Assembly (NCBI GenBank): GCA_002729595.1
Contig: PBYL01000251.1
Span: forward strand, 1 to 35,016
Length of the DNA stretch: 35,016 nt
Source of the DNA: Thalassovita sp.
Lineage (GTDB): Bacteria > Bacteroidota > Bacteroidia > Cytophagales > Flammeovirgaceae
Direction: 5' to 3'
Shown: positions 24,391-32,487 of the stretch, piece by piece
How positions within the stretch are numbered: the stretch's first letter is position 1
How the letters are laid out: each line of letters begins with the position of its first letter
Position numbers and translations under genes: made by a program
The notes under the pieces: model-generated
What the model saw: only the letters and a program-made list of their open reading frames with translations
Database searches by the model: none
Told to the model about the DNA's origin: nothing

Positions 24391-25770
24391 ATGCGAAAAC
24401 TTAAATATATTTTATCTATACTTTTGGTCGCTACAATGGGAACATCTTGTTCCAATTATGTAGATGGACTGCTAGACGACCCCAATAATGCTTCAGATGG
24501 TCCATTAAATGGCTTTGTACGAACAGCACTCTCTGTTTCAATTATTGCTCATGAAGGTGAAGATACCCGATTGGGTTGCATTTGGGCACAGCAATTTACA
24601 GGTTCTGCCTTGCAGTACAGTGGTTATAATATCTATAACATCACAGCCCAAGATTTTGATTGGGATAACAAGTATTATGGCACCATTCAAAATGCAGAAT
24701 TAGCCATTGAGAAAGCTACTGAAGTAGACAATAGATTAGTTATTGGTATTATGCAGGTTGTAAAAGCACATACTTTTGCTTTGTTGGCAGCGGGTTATGG
24801 AGATATTCCATTTACTGAGGCTAATCAATTTGCAGACTTTCCCGATCCGCTTTACGACGACCAAATGTCTGTGTACTCTGGTGTTTTGTCTTTGATTGAT
24901 GAAGCCATTGTGAATTTAGAAAGTGGAATAGGTACCACTGCTGGAGATTTTGTATATGATGGAAAAGCTGATAAATGGGTACAAGTAGCTAACACTTTAA
25001 AAGCTAGATTGTATTTACATACGGGCGATTATACCAGTGCAATTACAGCAGCAGAATCTGGAATTTTAGATCCTGCGGATAGTTATAATGCCTTGCATGT
25101 TGGCGGTTCATATAATGGTGATATAAATGTTTGGTACTCTTTCCAAGTACTGGATAGACCTGGAGATATGACAGCCAATAATGCTTATTTGCCTCAATTG
25201 CTTGATACAAGGAATGATATCTACAGAGGAAATGATAAGACTGATGAAAGCGCCAGATTCCAATATATGTTTGGTGATTTACCAGACGATGAAAGCTCTT
25301 ATGATTTAAATATTGACGATGGTATGTTTACTTCTACCTCTTCATATCCTTTAATTACTTATGAAGAAAACTTATTAATTCTGGCAGAAGCAAAACTTAG
25401 AAATGCTGACACAGACGGTGCTTTAGAGGAATTAAATACATTGAGAAGCTATCTGGCAACCAAATTTGCGACAACTTACGACGATTATGTATTGGCAGAT
25501 TTTGAAACTGGTGGCATCGAGCATGTTGATGGCAGCACAACAGAAAACTCTTTACTTATGGAGATAATTGAAGAGCGATATGTGACATTAGCTGCTCAAA
25601 TGGAAGTTTTCAACGATTTGAGAAGAACTGATAATATGTTAGGTTTATCTCCAACTTCTGGCTCGCAATTTCCTAAGCGATTTTTGTATCCACAAGATGA
25701 GCTAAATACAAATGATAATGCACCCGATCCTATTCCAGGATTATTTGAAACCACAGACTTGTTTCAATAA
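24391..25770 (+). CDS. SusD/RagB-type surface lipoprotein (SusD-like 2)
   Basis: A 459-residue surface lipoprotein that forms the lid over the SusC channel and helps capture the ligand. The signal peptide ends in GTSC with C20 lipidated. The mature protein has the helical repeat character of the SusD fold: FVRTALSVSI, the WAQQFTGSALQY region, DNKYYGTIQNAELAIEKA, MQVVKAHTFALLAAGYGDIPFTEA (about 125-148), then KADKWVQVANTLKARLYLHTGDYTSAI, a typical TPR-like helix pair, and EENLLILAEAKLRN near the C-terminal end. The overall look is closer to the SusD-like 2 branch than to starch-type SusD. It follows susC by 11 bases and ends in a terminator, closing a two-gene operon. Confidence 0.93.
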   Translation: MRKLKYILSILLVATMGTSCSNYVDGLLDDPNNASDGPLNGFVRTALSVSIIAHEGEDTRLGCIWAQQFTGSALQYSGYNIYNITAQDFDWDNKYYGTIQNAELAIEKATEVDNRLVIGIMQVVKAHTFALLAAGYGDIPFTEANQFADFPDPLYDDQMSVYSGVLSLIDEAIVNLESGIGTTAGDFVYDGKADKWVQVANTLKARLYLHTGDYTSAITAAESGILDPADSYNALHVGGSYNGDINVWYSFQVLDRPGDMTANNAYLPQLLDTRNDIYRGNDKTDESARFQYMFGDLPDDESSYDLNIDDGMFTSTSSYPLITYEENLLILAEAKLRNADTDGALEELNTLRSYLATKFATTYDDYVLADFETGGIEHVDGSTTENSLLMEIIEERYVTLAAQMEVFNDLRRTDNMLGLSPTSGSQFPKRFLYPQDELNTNDNAPDPIPGLFETTDLFQ

Positions 25771-25791
25771 TTTCTCTCATTAAATAAAATT

Positions 25792-25826
25792 TAGAGGAGT
25801 CCTTTTTAGGGTTCCTCTATTTTTTT
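25792..25826 (+). terminator. Intrinsic terminator of the susCD operon
   Basis: TAGAGGA (25792-25798) pairs with TCCTCTA (25813-25819), with a further CC/GG pairing in the loop, followed by a T-run to 25826. Confidence 0.85.
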
Positions 25827-25897
25827 ATCAAATCCACAAAAAATTGTTACTTTTAATTGATTTCCCCTTTTAATTAAAATTTACCCTAGTAAAATAA

Positions 25898-26119
25898 ATG
25901 CTTGCTTCTTTATTCAGAATTAGAAAGTATAAAATTGCTGTGTTTCCAAATCATTATCAGCTATATGTAAAATTGGTTCGATTTGGAAAATACCAACCTT
26001 TAGATGGCACTAAAGTAACTTTCGATCCACAAGATTTAGATAGCCAACTCGAAGCGATGCAAAATATAGAAGTGATGAAGCAGCAATTGATTTTGAGACA
26101 TAAACCTGAGTTTATCTAG
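25898..26119 (+). CDS. Small hypothetical protein
   Basis: A 73-residue frame with ATG start, between the susCD terminator and the Crp-type gene. It has a basic first half (FRIRKYKIAVF) and an acidic, helix-prone second half (FDPQDLDSQLEAMQNIEVMKQQ). No signal peptide, membrane segment or known motif. The protein-like composition and its position ahead of a same-strand gene speak for it; the short length and lack of a family speak against it. Confidence 0.5.
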   Translation: MLASLFRIRKYKIAVFPNHYQLYVKLVRFGKYQPLDGTKVTFDPQDLDSQLEAMQNIEVMKQQLILRHKPEFI

Positions 26120-26179
26120 AAAATTTCACTAGATTCAGCAGTCTATTTTAATGTTCTACAAAAGCTAATTCCATCTATT

Positions 26180-26758
26180 ATGGAAAATGCAGCCATTAAA
26201 TTTATCTCTCAGTTTATTACACTTAGCAAAGAGGAGGAAGAAATTCTTCTCAAATTGAACTTGGTAAAAGAATTTAAAAAAGGGACTATTCTTTTGAGAG
26301 AGGGTGAAATGGCTAAAAACTGCTATTTGGTTTTAAAAGGTTGTATCAGGTCTTATTATTTAGTAGATGGAGAAGAGAAAATCGCAGAGTTTTATACTGA
26401 GCATCAACCAGTTACACCAGTGAGTTACACTACTCAAAATCCCTCTGAATACTATTTAGAAACTTTAGAAGATTGTATACTTTCACTTGGTACACCAGCA
26501 TCCACAGAAGAACTTATTAAGCAATTTCCCAGAATTGAAACAGTGAGTCTGCTCATTAGCAATCAGTTGTTAGTGAATAGCCAAGTATCATTCGATAATT
26601 ACAGAAACCTTTCTCCCGAACAGCGTTATTTTAAGCTTCTCGAAACCAGACCAGATTTATGTAACAGAGTTCCTCAATATATGCTGGCGAGTTATTTAGG
26701 CATCCAACCGCAATCTTTAAGTAGAATCCGCAGAAGAATAAAAGAAAATAAGGTGTAA
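26180..26758 (+). CDS. Crp/Fnr-family transcriptional regulator
   Basis: A 192-residue regulator. Residues about 17-125 form a cyclic-nucleotide-binding-type beta barrel (FKKGTILLREGEMAKNCYLVLKGCIRSYY, then DGEEKIAEFYTEHQPV). It lacks the RxA-type phosphate-binding motif of true cAMP binders, so the ligand is unknown. A short C-terminal helix-turn-helix lies at about 163-187 (VPQYMLASYLGIQPQSLSRIRRRI). This compact form is the common Bacteroidota subtype. The MDR oxidoreductase gene starts 85 bases downstream on the same strand and is a likely target or operon partner. Confidence 0.9.
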   Translation: MENAAIKFISQFITLSKEEEEILLKLNLVKEFKKGTILLREGEMAKNCYLVLKGCIRSYYLVDGEEKIAEFYTEHQPVTPVSYTTQNPSEYYLETLEDCILSLGTPASTEELIKQFPRIETVSLLISNQLLVNSQVSFDNYRNLSPEQRYFKLLETRPDLCNRVPQYMLASYLGIQPQSLSRIRRRIKENKV

Positions 26759-26843
26759 AGTTTCTTCGCTAATCCTTTATTAACTCAGGTTAATTGAATT
26801 GTTCATAAGTTATCACTCCTTTGTTGCAAACATCTTCACAAAT

Positions 26844-27815
26844 ATGAAAGTAGTTATTTGCACAAAATATGGAGCTCCTGAAGTATTACAAATTAGAGAA
26901 GTACCCAAACCGATACCAAAGCCTAATGAGCTTTTAATTAAGATTAAATCGACCACAGTTACAGTAGCAGATTTTCGGGCGAGAAGTTTTACCATACCGC
27001 TAATATTCTGGTTGCCAGCCAGATTAATGTTAGGTATTAGCAAACCTAGAAAATCAATTTTAGGTGTAGAACTCTCAGGAGTGATAGAAGCAGTAGGGAA
27101 TCAGGTAAAGAACTTTAAGCAAGGAGACGAAGTATTTGCTGCCACACTAAACGAGTTTGGTGCTTACGCAGAATATATCTGTTTGGCAGAAACTAAAACT
27201 TTTGCGCTTAAACCTGCTCAATTATCTTTTAATGAAGCAGCAGCTATCCCAATTGGAGCCAGAACAGCTTTACACTATCTCAAAAAAGTAAAGTTGAAAC
27301 AAGGTGAAAAAATCTTGATTTATGGAGCTTCAGGCAGTGTGGGTTCGTATGCTGTGCAGTTAGCCAAACATTTCGGCGCTGAAGTTACAGGAGTTTGCAG
27401 TAACAAAAATACAGGCTTGGTAAAAGCACTCGGAGTAGATAAAGTAATTGCTTACGATGAAGCTACATTCTTAAATCAATTAGAAATGTATGATGCCATA
27501 TTTATCGCAGTAGATAAATGGGCTTTTAAAGAATGTAGTAAATTTTTAAAGAAAGGAGGGACGTATATAAACATCACTCAACCTATTAAAAGTCCAAAAA
27601 TGATCTGGTCATCATTCACTAAAAACTTTAAATTTTTGATGGGTGAAAATGTGGATGAATCAGCAGAAAGTTTGACATGGTTGGCTAATCTTGCTGTGCA
27701 AAAAAAGCTCAAGCCGGTAATAGACAAAGTATATAAATTGGATGAAATTAGAGAGGCACATCACTATGTTGAAAGCGGGCATAAAAGAGGAAATGTAGTG
27801 ATAGAAGTTAATTAA
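26844..27815 (+). CDS. MDR-family NAD(P)-dependent oxidoreductase (quinone-oxidoreductase-like)
   Basis: A 323-residue medium-chain dehydrogenase/reductase. ATG at 26844 (MKVVICTKYGAPEVLQ) is the natural start; the longer frame from TTG 26799 only adds an untypical extension. Seen: a GroES-like N-terminal domain (about 1-125) with LGVELSGVIEAVG and FKQGDEVFA, then a Rossmann domain with the cofactor loop GASGSVG (161-167) in GEKILIYGASGSVGSYAVQLAK. The structural cysteine cluster and the catalytic Cys/His ligands of zinc alcohol dehydrogenases are missing, which points to the zinc-free quinone oxidoreductase branch: reduction of quinones or alpha,beta-unsaturated carbonyls with NADPH. It lies downstream of the Crp-type regulator. 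Confidence 0.9.
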   Translation: MKVVICTKYGAPEVLQIREVPKPIPKPNELLIKIKSTTVTVADFRARSFTIPLIFWLPARLMLGISKPRKSILGVELSGVIEAVGNQVKNFKQGDEVFAATLNEFGAYAEYICLAETKTFALKPAQLSFNEAAAIPIGARTALHYLKKVKLKQGEKILIYGASGSVGSYAVQLAKHFGAEVTGVCSNKNTGLVKALGVDKVIAYDEATFLNQLEMYDAIFIAVDKWAFKECSKFLKKGGTYINITQPIKSPKMIWSSFTKNFKFLMGENVDESAESLTWLANLAVQKKLKPVIDKVYKLDEIREAHHYVESGHKRGNVVIEVN

Positions 27816-28062
27816 AAAGTGCTACTGATTAAGTGTGAATTTGATTATGAATAAATTGTCAATTTTAAATTAATTAAAAAAATAATGTTAAAACACTAAA
27901 ATTTATAATCAATTGAATATCAGTTATATAATATATATTGAAATATAGATATATGTTTAAACAGTAATTAGTATTGTAATTTTATTGTTGCATAGGAAAC
28001 AAAGTCAGTTTTATTGGAGTTTAATATACAGAAAATATTTAAACCTAAACAATAAACATACG

Positions 28063-28845
28063 ATGAAAGACAAAGTTGTAGTGATCACAGGAGCAGCAAT
28101 GGGATTAGGATTTGCTGTAGCGAAAGAACTGGCATCAAGGGGATCAAAATTAGTTCTTGTTGATTATAATGAGGAAAAGTTGAATGAGGCAAATGATGCA
28201 ATTTTGAAAGACTTTCCAGAGACAAAAACTTTATTAGTAACAGCAGATGTATCTAGTGAAGAAGCTGTAAAAGCTTATGTAGACAAAACCGTAAAGGAAT
28301 TTGGCAAAATCGATGGATTTTACAACAACGCTGGTATTGAAGGTAAACAAGCTCCTTTAACCGAATACGACGTAAATATATTTAAAAAGGTAATAGATAT
28401 TAACCTGAATGGTGTTTATTACGGCTTGCGTTACATCATTCCTGTAATGCAAAAACAAAATTTTGGACGAATTGTTAACGTAGCTTCTGTTGGAGGTATA
28501 AGAGGTGTACTTAACCAAACTCCGTATGTAGCTAGTAAGCACGCTGTTTCTGGTATGACGAAACAAGCTGCCTTAGAATACGGTAAAGATGGAATTTTAA
28601 CCAATGCCATTGCTCCAGGAGCTATTCTTACTCCAATGGTAGCAGAAGCTTTTAAACAGGTGAATCCAGAAGATCCTGCAAAAGCAGAAAAAGAATATGC
28701 ATCTAGAAACCCAACTCGCAGATTAGGTAAGCCAGAAGAGGTTGCTAAGCTTGTAACATATTTATTAAGTGAAGAAAATGGCTATGTGAGTGGTCAAACC
28801 ATAGCCATTGATGGTGGCGAATCTAATATGTATGGGAATGCATAA
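28063..28845 (+). CDS. Short-chain dehydrogenase/reductase (SDR)
   Basis: A 260-residue classical SDR. ATG at 28063 (MKDKVVVITGAAMGLG) is chosen over the longer in-frame start at 27985, because the cofactor motif must lie near the N-terminus. Seen: TGAAMGLG (9-16) for the dinucleotide, D34 favouring NAD(H), ADVSS (61-65), NNAG (88-91), N114 in INLNGV, catalytic S142, Y155 and K159 (ASVGG ... YVASK), and the APGAILTPM loop after the active site. The C-terminal region SGQTIAIDGGES is typical. It should oxidise or reduce a hydroxyl/carbonyl substrate that cannot be named. It is monocistronic: 247 AT-rich bases separate it from the MDR gene and a strong terminator follows. Confidence 0.93.
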   Translation: MKDKVVVITGAAMGLGFAVAKELASRGSKLVLVDYNEEKLNEANDAILKDFPETKTLLVTADVSSEEAVKAYVDKTVKEFGKIDGFYNNAGIEGKQAPLTEYDVNIFKKVIDINLNGVYYGLRYIIPVMQKQNFGRIVNVASVGGIRGVLNQTPYVASKHAVSGMTKQAALEYGKDGILTNAIAPGAILTPMVAEAFKQVNPEDPAKAEKEYASRNPTRRLGKPEEVAKLVTYLLSEENGYVSGQTIAIDGGESNMYGNA

Positions 28846-28867
28846 ATTTAGTGTTCTATTGTAATAT

Positions 28868-28902
28868 AAGCCTTAATCTTTTTTTAGATTAAGGCTTTTT
28901 TT
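28868..28902 (+). terminator. Intrinsic terminator of the SDR gene
   Basis: AAGCCTTAATCT (28868-28879) and AGATTAAGGCTT (28886-28897) form a perfect 12-bp stem with a six-T loop, followed by Ts to 28902. Confidence 0.92.
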
Positions 28903-28984
28903 ATTTTGTACTTTTTTAATATATTGAAAAACATAAATATGAACTAACACGTGTTTAATAGTATGACAATCAGTAAATTGGGCA

Positions 28985-29443
28985 ATGAAGATAAACATAT
29001 TGGACCACAATAATATAGACCAAATTATAAAGATTGCCAATTGGTATTACGAGGAGTGGCAGACACCAGTAGACAAAACAGTCAATCGATTAATGCAAAA
29101 ATCAGATAGTGATACCCTAGTGCAATTAACCATTACCATTGACGACGAACTCGTTGGTACAGGAGGCATACGAAACAAAGTAAATATCTTGAACAAGTAT
29201 GAAAGCCTCACAAAGTACAAACCCTGGATTTCCCTTTTTTATGTGGCAAAAGAATACAGAAACCAAGGCATAGGTACCATCTTGTTAGATAAGATAGAGC
29301 AATATGCCAAAGAGATTAAACTCACCGATCTTTACCTTTATACCTTTACTGCTGAGTCTATGTACAAGCGCTGTGGCTGGAAGGTGATACAAAGAGTTAT
29401 CTACAAAGATCACGATACAGCGATTATGCAGAAACTCTTATAA
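28985..29443 (+). CDS. GNAT-family N-acetyltransferase
   Basis: A 152-residue acetyltransferase that should move an acetyl group from acetyl-CoA to an amine. The core GNAT motif A is clear: PWISLFYVAKEYRNQGIGTILLDKIEQYAKE with the pyrophosphate-binding loop RNQGIG (92-97). Motif B follows: LYLYTFTAESMYKRCGWKVIQR (116-137), where the FTAESMYKRCGW segment is the usual 'Y-x-x-x-GF/W' helix. The N-terminal part (1-60) is the variable acceptor region. It lies between a terminator and a convergent lipoprotein gene, so it is probably a single-gene unit. Acceptor unknown. Confidence 0.9.
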   Translation: MKINILDHNNIDQIIKIANWYYEEWQTPVDKTVNRLMQKSDSDTLVQLTITIDDELVGTGGIRNKVNILNKYESLTKYKPWISLFYVAKEYRNQGIGTILLDKIEQYAKEIKLTDLYLYTFTAESMYKRCGWKVIQRVIYKDHDTAIMQKLL

Positions 29444-29458
29444 CATATCTAAGCTTTG

Positions 29459-30337
29459 TTATTCTACTTCTCTTACACATAGACATCTCATTTTATTATT
29501 GGCAGAGGCAGATCTTTGTACGATTAAATATGGTCTATCTTGAGTAGTATAATAAGATTTAAGGTATACTCCATAGTAAGGATCACCAGTATATACGGCT
29601 TCTGTGGAGCTCCAATATTCAAACCTATGCTCATATGAATCTACTAGATGAAATTTGCTTACAATAGAATCTAATTCTACAATAGCTGGTAAATACCAAT
29701 CATCATAACCATATGCGTTGAGTTCTGAACAAAAGATAGCTACTTGATTAAAAGCTTCTGGTGTATTTGTACTTGCATATCCATCTATTATAATTTCAGT
29801 ATTACTTCTGCCATCAATTAAATTAAAAGCACCAAATTGTGGAGCAACTAAAATTGAGTGTTTATTTTGAGGAATAAATGCTTCAGTATAAACCATTAAT
29901 TTCTTTTGCGGTAATTCTAAGGTTTTCAAACTGCTTGCAGTTTTAAATTCAAAAATATCACTATCATAAATAAATTTGTCGTGATCTTTAACTCTGATTT
30001 GCCAATAGATTTTGGTGTTTAATTCAAGCGCTTTACTTTCAGCATAAGTTCTATAGAAAATATTGGTATCTACCACTACCATTTGATCAGGATGTGTTCC
30101 AATTAACAGTTCATAATTGGTGTAATAGTCATCATTTAAATCTTGATCGTTCATTTGCAAGCCCCAATCAAACTGAAAACCTAATTCTACATTTTCAGCT
30201 CCATTAGGTGGATAGATAGCAATAACTTTAGTATTCGGGGAGGGTTCATCATCTTCGCAGCCGAATATGATAAGACCTAGAAATAAGATTTTGAGAAGAA
30301 ACGATAGTTTCGTGATAGTTAAATTAATTTGTGTCAT
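29459..30337 (-). CDS. Lipoprotein with fibronectin-like and DUF1566-like domains
   Basis: A 292-residue exported lipoprotein. The signal peptide is followed by IIFGC with C27 as the lipidated cysteine, then an acidic spacer EDDEPSP. Residues about 36-133 look like a fibronectin/Ig-type beta sandwich (IYPPNGAENVELGFQFDW ... KIYWQIRVKDHDKFIYDSDIFEFKT). Residues about 155-292 have the marks of the DUF1566 (Lcl C-terminal) fold: a WYLPA motif (214-218), WSSTE (242-246) and MRCLCVRE at the end. Such proteins are surface-exposed and of unknown role, perhaps carbohydrate or protein binding. It lies downstream of the MocR-type gene on the same strand with a strong hairpin between them just before the ATG. 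Confidence 0.8.
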   Translation of the reverse strand: MTQINLTITKLSFLLKILFLGLIIFGCEDDEPSPNTKVIAIYPPNGAENVELGFQFDWGLQMNDQDLNDDYYTNYELLIGTHPDQMVVVDTNIFYRTYAESKALELNTKIYWQIRVKDHDKFIYDSDIFEFKTASSLKTLELPQKKLMVYTEAFIPQNKHSILVAPQFGAFNLIDGRSNTEIIIDGYASTNTPEAFNQVAIFCSELNAYGYDDWYLPAIVELDSIVSKFHLVDSYEHRFEYWSSTEAVYTGDPYYGVYLKSYYTTQDRPYLIVQRSASANNKMRCLCVREVE

Positions 30338-30342
30338 TGCGC

Positions 30343-30377
30343 TAGGGTTAGTTAATTATTGCGCATAATTAGCCCTA
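30343..30377 (-). promoter_or_regulatory. Hairpin beside the lipoprotein start codon
   Basis: On the plus strand, TAGGGTTA (30343-30350) pairs with TAGCCCTA (30370-30377, one T-G pair) and inside it ATTAT (30355-30359) pairs with ATAAT (30365-30369), leaving a GTTA bulge and the loop TGCGC. Read on the minus strand, it ends five bases before the lipoprotein ATG at 30337. No T-run follows, so it may control translation or be a protein-binding site and is not a plain terminator. Confidence 0.45.
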
Positions 30378-30411
30378 TTTGATGAAAAAAAGAACATTTA
30401 ACTCAAATTAA

Positions 30412-31893
30412 TTACCATAAATTTGTCATTGTTTTTTCTAGTCGCACAATCATTTCTTGTATTTCATCTTCTGTAGAAGAAGCAAAACCCATGCGCATAC
30501 CTAGTTTAGAAGTCTCTTGTTCGTCGCTATCCCAACAATAATCTGCTAGAGACAAATCGTGTTTAATGGCTTCTTCTCTCACCAAATCCCAACTGATATT
30601 TTTACGCAGCTTTACCCAAACAGCCATACCTCCTTCAGGTACTTCAAACTCAAAATATTTGTCTAATTTCTCTTTTAAAAGTGTGCAAAACAGATCACGT
30701 CTGGTTTTATAAATTTTCAAGGCTTTTTTACTGTGTCGCTGAATATCACCACTTTTTATCATGCGTGCCATTACGAGTTCTAACAAAGCATCTCCCTGCC
30801 TGTCAACCACTCTGCGGTAGCGAGCAGCTTCATCTACAAAATCTTGCGGAGCCACCAAATAACCAATTCTAATGGCTGGTGCTACAATCTTGCAAAGTGC
30901 TCCAATGTAAATCACATTACCTTCTGAATCTCCACTGGCTAAAGGCAAAATTGGCGCATTGTTATAATGGAAATCATAATCGTAGTCGTCTTCGATAATG
31001 GCGAAATGGTATCGCTGAGATAATTCTAGAAGATGCATTCTCCTTTGCGCCGAAAGTGTCACCGTTGTCGGATGGTGATGGTGCGAAGTGACATAGACTG
31101 CATGTATGGGCATTTGCTGGCAAAGCGCTTCAATTTCTTCGGTTACCAAACCATTTTTATCTACCGAAACTCGATTTAATTTGCCACCTGCTTCTGCAAA
31201 AGTTTTATTGGCTGAGCGATAATTACTTTTACCAATAATGATATTTTTGCCATCGGTTAACAGCAATTTGCTAGCAAGGTAAATCCCCATTTGGCTGCCC
31301 CGTGTAATCAATATATTTTCTGCTGAAATGTTAAGTCCCCGAGATTCATTTAGGTAATCTGTTAGTGTTTCTCGAAGCTCTCTATTGCCGTAGATAGAGC
31401 CATAAGCCAACAACTTTCGATTATACGATTTCTTAATAATATTTCTGTAAACCCTAGAAATTTCTTCAATGGGAGCGATGCGATTATCGGGCACGCCATC
31501 ATCAATTGTGATAATACCTGCTGCAGTAGTGCTAATATCTGGACGGTAGAGATGAGGTCTTTCTTTAAAATGAAATGCGGCTTTAGTTTTCTTTAGCTGA
31601 TTTTTCGGCACTTTAATGCGCTGTTTTTTTACAATCGGCAGAGCAGTATTTACAAAAGTACCTTTAGCAGGTGCTGTTTCGAGCCAACCTTGCGCAATTA
31701 ATTCGTCATAAGCAGCAATCACCGTTTTTCTATGAATATTGAGTGTATCTGCCATTAATCTGGAGCCCGGAATTTTGCTAGCAGGTTGTAAAGTACCTTG
31801 TTTTATTAAGCTAATAAGCTGATTACACAACTGAATGTAAACAGGAGCAGGCAGATTTTTATCGAGTTTTACAATGGTTTTATAGGGAATCAT
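30412..31893 (-). CDS. MocR/PdxR-type regulator (GntR helix-turn-helix fused to aminotransferase fold)
   Basis: A 493-residue regulator. ATG at 31893 (MIPYKTIVKLDKN) is chosen; the frame extends five codons to a TTG at 31908, which is less likely. Residues about 10-82 are a GntR winged helix (PVYIQLCNQLISLIKQG, ASKIPGSRLMADTLNIHRKTVIAAYDELIAQGWL). Residues about 125-493 are a class I aminotransferase fold that binds pyridoxal phosphate: LAYGSIYGNRELRETLTDYL, EDDYDYDF (301-308), and the PLP lysine K335 in GALCKIVAPAIRIGYLVAP. MocR proteins use PLP or PLP-adducts as ligand and usually control a divergent operon; here that is osmC plus the PNPOx-like gene, 89 bases away. Confidence 0.94.
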   Translation of the reverse strand: MIPYKTIVKLDKNLPAPVYIQLCNQLISLIKQGTLQPASKIPGSRLMADTLNIHRKTVIAAYDELIAQGWLETAPAKGTFVNTALPIVKKQRIKVPKNQLKKTKAAFHFKERPHLYRPDISTTAAGIITIDDGVPDNRIAPIEEISRVYRNIIKKSYNRKLLAYGSIYGNRELRETLTDYLNESRGLNISAENILITRGSQMGIYLASKLLLTDGKNIIIGKSNYRSANKTFAEAGGKLNRVSVDKNGLVTEEIEALCQQMPIHAVYVTSHHHHPTTVTLSAQRRMHLLELSQRYHFAIIEDDYDYDFHYNNAPILPLASGDSEGNVIYIGALCKIVAPAIRIGYLVAPQDFVDEAARYRRVVDRQGDALLELVMARMIKSGDIQRHSKKALKIYKTRRDLFCTLLKEKLDKYFEFEVPEGGMAVWVKLRKNISWDLVREEAIKHDLSLADYCWDSDEQETSKLGMRMGFASSTEDEIQEMIVRLEKTMTNLW

Positions 31894-31941
31894 AACCGGA
31901 CTATTCAATATATAAAAACTGGATGGTTTAAATACACCGCT

Positions 31942-31981
31942 AAGCTATTACTTTTGGCTTAATCAATCAAATAAAGCTATT
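31942..31981 (+). promoter_or_regulatory. osmC promoter with direct repeat
   Basis: TACTTTTG (31949-31956) is an exact TAnnTTTG -7 box, 26 bases before the OsmC ATG at 31983. AAGCTATT is repeated at 31942-31949 and 31974-31981, 32 bases apart (three helical turns), with one copy on each side of the box, as expected for a MocR operator. No clear -33 TTG is seen. Confidence 0.55.
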
Positions 31982-31982
31982 T

Positions 31983-32471
31983 ATGGATACCAGTAAAGAC
32001 AAAAAACATCATTATAATTTAACAGTGGCTTGGACAGGAAACAAAGGAGAAGGAACTCAAAATTATAGAACCTACGAGCGGAGTCATACTGTTTTTATAG
32101 AAAATAAAGCAGATATTTTATGTTCTTCTGATCCATCTTTTAGGGGCGATAAAACCAAACACAATCCGGAAGAATTGTTTCTGGCATCGCTTTCTGGTTG
32201 CCACATGTTATGGTTTTTACATTTATGCTCAGTGGCAGGCATTACTGTGGTGGAATATACTGATCAAGCAATTGGCACTATGATAGAAAACTCGAATGGT
32301 AGCGGATATTTTGAAGAAGTAACCCTAAAACCTAAGGTGGTTATTACAGATATAACTATGATTGAGAAAGCCAATGCGTTGCATCACGAAGCGAACAAGT
32401 ATTGCTTTATAGCTAACTCTTGCAATTTTCCGGTAAAACACGAACCGATTTGTACAGTAAAAAATGATTAA
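31983..32471 (+). CDS. OsmC-family protein (thiol peroxidase-like)
   Basis: A 162-residue OsmC/Ohr-like protein, a family that reduces organic hydroperoxides with two reactive cysteines. Seen: HNPEELFLASLSGCHMLWFLHLC with candidate peroxidatic C73, and HHEANKYCFIANSCNFPV with C141 at the place of the second cysteine. The N-terminal strand (NLTVAWTGNKGEG) and the Arg/Glu-bearing turn are also of the family type. It is the first gene of a two-gene operon with the PNPOx-like gene, which starts 16 bases downstream, and is divergent from the MocR-type regulator. Confidence 0.92.
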   Translation: MDTSKDKKHHYNLTVAWTGNKGEGTQNYRTYERSHTVFIENKADILCSSDPSFRGDKTKHNPEELFLASLSGCHMLWFLHLCSVAGITVVEYTDQAIGTMIENSNGSGYFEEVTLKPKVVITDITMIEKANALHHEANKYCFIANSCNFPVKHEPICTVKND

Positions 32472-32487
32472 ATAAATAAGCATTAAG

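Noticed and set aside
26799-26843. Extended N-terminus of the MDR oxidoreductase from a TTG
   Set aside because: The added 15 residues do not fit the family, which begins at MKVV; ATG 26844 is used.
31894-31908. Extended N-terminus of the MocR-type regulator from a TTG
   Set aside because: An ATG five codons later fits GntR domain starts better.
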